A DNA stretch of 64,000 nucleotides from Takakia lepidozioides (lineage: Eukaryota > Streptophyta > Takakiopsida > Takakiales > Takakiaceae). Position numbers and translations under genes: made by a program. Positions 58,281-64,000 of this stretch are shown piece after piece. Under the pieces are notes generated by a model. The model worked only from the letters and a program-made list of their open reading frames with translations. It ran no database searches and was not told the origin of the DNA. The DNA lies in the NCBI GenBank assembly GCA_030704615.1, contig CM060731.1, positions 78,410,756 to 78,474,755 on the forward strand, given 5' to 3'. Every line of letters begins with the position of its first letter. Within the stretch, counting starts at the first letter, position 1.

Positions 58281-61200
58281 ATGGACATGGCAATCGACCC
58301 ACCTATCGCTGCAGAAGCTGACGTTCCCCAACCCTCTGCCCCGGAAGAGCCGCGCCCAGTGACGCCCCCAACCAATGTGGATGTGGAGATGCCGGACGCG
58401 AGTCTGTCGCCTCCAACTTCACTGTTACCGGGTGAAACACCAGGTGGGTCACCTCCCGATACGCTGCAAAGCTTCAATTCCATCTCTCGGCTGGATGCGA
58501 AAGAAAGGGACATGGAGGAGCCGCCCAGGAAACGAGCAAAGAGCATGTATGGAGGGGTGGAGGTGGTGCTAGGGCGCACTGCAGAGATAGTGGTGGTGTT
58601 GTCGGGGATGGCCACTCTTCGAGCTGGCTCGCTGCCCACCCCAATTGAGCATCAGCTGGCTGCCGAAGCCTACGAGAAGCTTGCCAGTTTAGTCGAAAAT
58701 ATTGCGCCACATCAGTTGGTGTCAAAGGACTCACTGCGTTCTCTTATCCAACACCTTAGCGTACCCCCTACTCGTCCCCCGTTGAAGTCAGTTTCAAATG
58801 TGAGATTTCTGGCCCTTTCAACCCTCTTTCTGTATGCCTCGCACTCTCCCTGTAAGTTCTCGTGCTTTCTCCTTACCTCCATCGATAATACTGCCTGGAG
58901 TTGGAACGTTGGCATCAATTTCCTTCGACAGGCGTAGCAGATCATTGTGCCATATCCACATGGGGCCCCCAACGTGTGTGCCGAAAATCATACTTTTGTT
59001 TTGCATTGCAAAGGGCTAGCTTGGCATTTGACATGCTCCGTATAGCGTGGAATGGCCACAACGGGAGAGAATTCGGTGGCACTTTGAAAGAGAAACATTT
59101 GAGCTACTCATAGTAGAGAGGGCAGGCATACACTGAGGCGAAATTTTGGTGACGTGTGTGTGTTTTTGCGTCTCTCACTTGTTTCCACGTTGCGTGTGCA
59201 GCAACCCCCAGCTGTAGCACCCACCACTGCTCGAGGCAAGACCTCCCATCCTCTCGAATTCATTACACGATGTTTTTGTGTATATTGCATCATCTCAGCT
59301 TCGCTGGAAGTCATATCTTGAGATGTGGATGTCACTACGTGGAACACATTTGTTACATGTTATAAGCTGTCATGAGGGGTATCAATGGTAAGTACAAGGT
59401 TTTTGTATATGTCAAGAGAGTTGGCACCTTTTCCTGAGCTAGACCAAGGGAGGTCTCAGTAGAGTGCTCAGTTTCCTTCAAAGAGTGACATCCTAGTGTT
59501 TGGTTGCAGAAACAGTAGCCTCCCCACCAACAGAAAAAGTGGGACCGAAGCCCAGTGAGAGCTTACAGTCAGATACTTCATCTCGAAATGACGAAGTCCA
59601 GGTTGCAACAATTATCAAAGATCAGGGAGGGCAAGCCCCAAAAGCTCAAGCTCGACAGCGGGCTAAGGGTGGAGCAAGTTTGCCATTGACGGAGCAGCAA
59701 ACAACACATCAGCAGCTGGCACTGGCAGTACAGCTCCTGATAAAACAGCGCCCCCCACCCCTTCCCGCAGTGCCAATTTCCACTGCCTACATGAGTCCAG
59801 CAGTTGCATGTGGCATTTGCAAGGTGGTAGCACATGATACTGCCAGTCTCCTGGTTTGTGATGGGTGTGAGGCTGCATTTCATGTTGTGTGCTTGCAGTC
59901 TTACAACCAAAAGGGCATCCCAAAAAGCGACTGGTACTGCCCTAAATGTGTGATTGCTAGTAATGGCCGTCCCCAGCCACCCAAGTATGGACCCCTGCGC
60001 CGAGGACTTACCTCTCAGGCATCCACCAGAGGGTCCTGGGCATTGCAGGTATGCTGACTAATCCATCTTGTGATACAACTGGGTGCAGAGTTCATCTGAT
60101 GCATTTGCTTTCCAAGTTGTATTCTTGTGAACGGGACCACTCACTATGTGTGGAATTCAGCATTTGAGTCTTGTAGGGACACAGGCATCTAAGCTCCCTT
60201 CCCCAAATGAAGAGGTCTCTGCAGGTTGAATTAAGACTCCTGATTGTGGGGCTTGTGGGCTTTGGGCCTGATGCTCCATACTCTAACTAAAGGAATGATA
60301 GAGTATGCAGGCAGGGCGATCCAGTGAGGCTGCCAAGGTGCAGACTGCAGGAAAGCCTTTGTTACTGCCGCAAAGAAAGAGTGATAGTGAAGCAGAGGTA
60401 GTCCTTGAAACAAAGGAGCCAGTCATATTGAAGACGCAACATCCAGCACTAGATAACTCTAAAAGCATAAAAGGTGGCTCTCTGGCCAGCAAACTGGAAG
60501 TGCAGCAAAGGGCTGGGGAGTCACCAGGTGGTGGGCTTACAGAAGCACCGAGTGTAACCACTGCACCAGGCCCAGCAGCATCTATTGGGGCCCCAGGAAC
60601 ATCAGGGGTGACAACTGCACCAGTGGCAAGTATTGGGACCGCAGCAACACCAGGTGTCACAACAACTCCAGCAACAAGTGCTGTGACCTCGTCTACACTT
60701 GTATGGACAACTGCACCAGCAGCAAGTATTGTAACCCCAGCAACATCAACTGTGATGATGGCTCCAACACCGAGTGTGGTGACTGTGAGTACAGCAACAC
60801 CAGTTGTCACGACCGCACCGGTAGCAATCCCCGTGACTGCGGCAACGTCAGGTGTTGCAACTGTGCCGACACCAAGCGTTGTGTCCTCAGCAACCCCAGG
60901 TGTCATGACTGCACCAGAACAAAGCATCCTGACTACAGCAACACCAGATGTTACAACTGCACCCAGCATCTTGACTACAACATCAACTGTCACCCCGGCA
61001 GCCCCAGGTGTTGTGACTTCTGTAACAGAGAATGATACTGCAGCACGTGCAAAGAATGGTGGGGGACTGGAAAGCATTGTCAATGTGGAGTGGTCGGGTC
61101 CCGTGGTGAATGTGAGCCAAGGCAATGTGTACTATGCTGCTTGTTCTGTGGCAGGGGTTATCCTGCGGCTGCAGGACTGTGCTTTGTTCCGCCCTGAGAC

Positions 61201-63263
61201 GCCAGAAGTGCCTCCTTACATTGCCAGGCTTCAGGTAACTTGAGTCAGTGAGATTGCATGGTTCTTCTGTAATGTTTAACTCTGGTGAAAGAAAGACAGA
61301 GAAAGAAAGAGACATACACTGCTGGTATCTGTGATGCTGCTGATTGTTAGTCTGAATTCATGTCATGTTTGCTTGTAGTGTGTCTACTCTCTTTTGCTAA
61401 GCTCAAGTTTCTAGAAGTTAAACGAAGCATCTCTGGGGATAGCAGAAGAAATTGTGGTTTCAGCACAGAGCAGCGATGGTTTTCCTCTTGAGCAGGAAGC
61501 AGTCATGTATGTTGTCAATCCTCTTAGTGGTGCTCTGCAAAGGTGGGCATGGCAGTGTTGACATGACAAAGGGAGGGAGGGGTGCAGGCACTTTGGGAGG
61601 ACGAAAGTACAGGTGCCAAGTGGGTGAAAGTCAACTGGTGCTATTACCCGTCGGATCTTCCCCTTGAAATGGGTCGCCCTGCCTCACATGACCCCAATGA
61701 GGTCTGCATCCGTCTCTCTGTGGATATCTAATTTCTGTTCTCTACTCTTCCTGGCCTGCCTCACATGATGAAGTCTCTATCTCTCTGCTTCTTTGTGTAT
61801 CTGCGTGTCTCTCTCTTTTCCTCAACACTGCAGAGCAACCATAGCCTCGTGTGTGAAAGTTGTTGCAAGCTGTTGGAGCAGTTTCTTAATTAACCTTATG
61901 CCAGCTGATAGATCAACACTCACACTTCCCTAAGCAAACTATTTTGGCTTGGCGTGAGCACTCTGTCAGTTTTGGGTTCTCATATAGCCTGGCGGGCTGA
62001 AATCAACTGACTCCAGGAGGTTCAGTGTGGGGGACCACTGTCGAAAGACATGTCGTAGACGATCTTCACAAGGAAAAGTCAATTAATACACTCTCTCTCT
62101 CTCTCTCTCTCTCTGTATAATGTAAAAGCCCAGGCCCTCCTGAGGCCTAGTTTTTGGGCAAATCACACACAGCAGATTGATGCTTGTGTGAAGGGATTTC
62201 TAGAGGATATCTGGAAAACCCGGATTAATTCTTTATATGGAGGTAAGTCTTACTACCAACGTCAGCCCCTGACAGAGGTAGGTTCTGTCCCTTTTGTTCC
62301 CGCTCAAACTGGGCGCGGGGTCAATGGCCACAAGGCTACGGCAAACAACGTCTTATGAGTACAATCTCTGTATAATGTGCGGCAGCCTGAAGACAGTATC
62401 CATTTTCTGATATATTGTCCAGGATATTCTCACGAGAGAGTGACCCTCTTCAGGACCATCAAGAACATTATCCCCGTACGTCTGTTCACCAATTTTGAAA
62501 ACCTTGAGGCTGAGCCTAAAGCCCTGGCCCTGTTGGGGTCTAACTGCTGGGCAGCTTACACACACAGCAAGTTGATGCTTGTGTGAAGGGCTTTCGAGGA
62601 TTTCTCAAAAACCCAAACTAATTGTCTTTATCAAGGTAAGCCACACTAACCAAGTGAGCCCTTCCCTATTGTTCCGTCCAAACTGGGCACAGGGTCTATG
62701 GCCACAAGGCTACGGTAAACACAGTCTTAAGAGTTCATTCTCTTTCTCTCTCTCTCTCTGTGTTCCGCTCAAACTGAGCGCGGGGTCAATGGCCACAAGG
62801 GTACAGCAAACAACGTCTCATGAGGACATTCTCTCTTGGATCAATTGAGCAGAGCACAAAGGGACAGAAACTACCCTTGTCAGGGGCAGATGCCAGTAGT
62901 ATGATTCACCTTGAAACAAACTGGGCGCGGGCTCAATGGCCACAAGGCTACAACAAACGTCTTATGAGTACATTTTCTCTCTCTCTCTCTCTCTCTCTGG
63001 GCATTCTAATTGCTGGGCAGCTTGCGCGTACAGTTAGAGGATCTCACTTGCATCGTAGTATCGTCCAAGGGTGGACCAAAAATTGAAAGTGCAGAAAGGG
63101 CTTGGGGTTGGGTGCAGGTGTATGAGTCGAATCACAGCGACAATAATCTGGTGGGGTCCATCCAGGGTCCCTGTGAAGTACTGGCACCTCTTCAGTATGA
63201 GCAGGAGATCGAGCGTCGCTCAAAGGGTGGCGGTGAAGGACTTCCACCAATCTTTTTATGCCG
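58281..63263 (+). CDS. PHD-finger plus BAH-domain chromatin reader (plant At3g20280-like), 3' end missing
   Basis: Exons: 58281 to about 58799, 59510-60048, 60311-61234, 61588-61701 and 63118-63263, continuing beyond the window. Exon 1 has a Pro/acidic leader, RKRAKS, then a helical region (RTAEIVVVLSGMATLRAG, EAYEKLASLVENIAP). Exon 2 has a C4HC3 PHD finger (CGIC, CDGCEAAFHVVC, WYCPKC) followed by NGRPQPPKYG. Exon 3 has a long Thr/Val/Pro repeat and the start of a BAH domain (YYAACSVAGVILRLQD, PPYIARLQ). Exon 4 continues the BAH domain with ALWEDESTGAKWVKVNWCYY. Exon 5 has VYESNH, then SIQGPCEVL and PPIFLCR. Phases of exons 2-5 agree. Exon 1 to 2 does not join in frame with the obvious donor, so a small exon or another donor is missing. 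Such proteins bind histone tails; the target is unknown. Confidence 0.85.
60560..61015 (+). repeat. Thr/Val/Pro-coding degenerate minisatellite within PHD-BAH exon 3
   Basis: About 15 imperfect units of 24-36 bp encode variants of TTAPxxSIxTxATPxV. They lie between the PHD and BAH domains and are in frame throughout. The +1 frame is also open and Cys-rich by codon shift (GCACCA read out of phase), which is a shadow rather than a gene. Confidence 0.75.
62092..62999 (+). repeat. cluster of LINE 3'-end fragments separated by (CT)n
   Basis: Pieces at about 62124-62363, 62377-62740, 62762-62838 and 62860-62970 match the 3' part of the LINE at 40108-41310. Several run to the same terminal phrase GGGTCAATGGCCACAAGG, then TATGAGTACATTCT. 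(CT)n tracts lie at 62092-62114, 62737-62758 and 62972-62998. The 62377 piece belongs to a diverged subfamily (HFLIYCPGYSHERV). Part of 62858-62915 is inverted. All lie in the intron before the last visible PHD-BAH exon. Confidence 0.75.
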
Positions 63264-64000
63264 GTAGCTATATTAAGATCGTTCTGGAGCTCGATACATT
63301 GAATCATTCATCTGGCATCCTATCTCCTTCAGTATTATGATCTAATCACAAGTCTTGTGATAAAAGTTGGCTTCTAGTTTGCATTTACATGAGTTGTGGT
63401 CATATGATTGCTTCGACATCTTAGGCAGAGGGAGTCTTAAAGAAGTTACTTGAATGGTAATGGTGCCACTGGTGATGGAGGCCCTGCTGTGATGGCAGGT
63501 GGCTTTATGATGCCCCAAGGGGTGTGTTCCAGGCTGCTGCTGAAGGTCCTCTCAAGTAGGTTGTGCGCTCACGGCATTCAAGTGCCTTGCTTTGTGTGTG
63601 CGCCTCTTCTGAATGTCTCAGAATGTATTCTCAGATATGAGCCCTTGTAATTTCTTGTACATCCCATTTGAGCTGTACATGTTGTTCAAAGAGAGTATCT
63701 GGTACAAGGAGCTGAACTGGAGCTTAAAGTTATATTGGACTGGGTGATCTGAGGTGCCATTGTTGGCACTGGACCTGTAAGCATTGCCACCAGCCCCGAG
63801 GCATGGTTAAGATAGTCATGGTTTCTTGGTATGGAGGGATGCTGTGACTACTGTGGCAAACCACCAGGGAAGGCTTACTGCAACATCCTATGGCTGACTT
63901 TGGTCAGTGGATCAGCTTCAAGTGTTGGCCTGAGACAGCCTGTGTGTTAATGGGAATTTTATGCACAGGAGACTCACCACTCTGATTGGTCTGTGTGCCA
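63264..64000. other. intron of PHD-BAH gene, no further exon found
   Basis: The donor at 63264 leaves two bases of an Arg/Lys codon. The expected continuation (a W-F/Y-Y-D-E segment after FLCK/R) was not found up to 64000, so the next exon probably lies beyond the window. Confidence 0.45.

Noticed and set aside
59194-59260. missing second exon of the PHD-BAH gene (QPPAVAPTTARGK)
   Set aside because: There is a fair acceptor (GTGTGCAG) before it, but no usable donor keeps the phase needed to join the next exon, so it was not included.
60703-61035. Cys-rich small protein
   Set aside because: It is the shifted-frame reading of the Thr/Val/Pro repeat in the PHD-BAH exon. The Cys content comes from GCACCA/TGCACC units read out of phase.

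Overview
The window reads as nuclear DNA of a green plant of the streptophyte lineage with a large, transposon-rich genome. Genes are split by GT-AG introns of about 0.1 to 2 kb. Three host genes have plant-type architectures: an AAA ATPase of the plant MSP1/At1g02890-like group, a CFL1-like WW-domain protein, and a PHD plus BAH chromatin reader. tRNA-derived SINEs, a CACTA element, MULE-like elements and LINE tails fill the rest. A streptophyte alga or early land plant is likely, but the species cannot be fixed from the sequence.

Layout. 1-1.55 kb: remnant of a Crypton/DUF3504-like recombinase. 2.4-5.75 kb: SINEs and the left arm of an outer inverted repeat. 5.78-28.67 kb: a nest of transposons. 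Element B (about 5781-28669) is a decayed copy of a two-gene element. It is interrupted by a 4.66 kb CACTA element (7625-12288) and by a younger copy of its own family, element A (about 14754-26092). 28.7-30 kb: right arm of the outer repeat and more SINEs. 31.36-44.64 kb: the AAA ATPase gene (23 exons resolved), with a LINE fragment in one intron. 44.6-55.5 kb: intergenic DNA with SINEs and tandem repeats. 55.48-56.42 kb: CFL1-like gene. 58.28-63.26 kb: PHD-BAH gene, with its 3' end outside the window and a cluster of LINE tails in an intron.

The main discovery is element A. It carries two divergent genes. One is a MULE-type transposase gene with a WRKY/GCM1-like zinc finger, a DDE core and a SWIM finger, now frameshifted. 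The other is an apparently intact 10-exon gene (15449-21086, minus strand) encoding about 1165 residues. That protein has a ParB/Srx-like motif followed by a C-terminal region resembling a beta-class (N6/N4) DNA methyltransferase, a pairing better known from phages and bacterial mobile elements. Two of its introns hold 11 palindromic repeats of about 22 bp with a GTYRAC-like centre. Element B preserves most of the same exons with matching splice phases, so the gene belongs to the element family. A transposon carrying its own ParB-methyltransferase-like protein, with possible intronic binding sites, is the best candidate here for an undescribed system.

All exon structures were built by hand from splice-site phase and from family sequences recalled from memory. 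No search was run.
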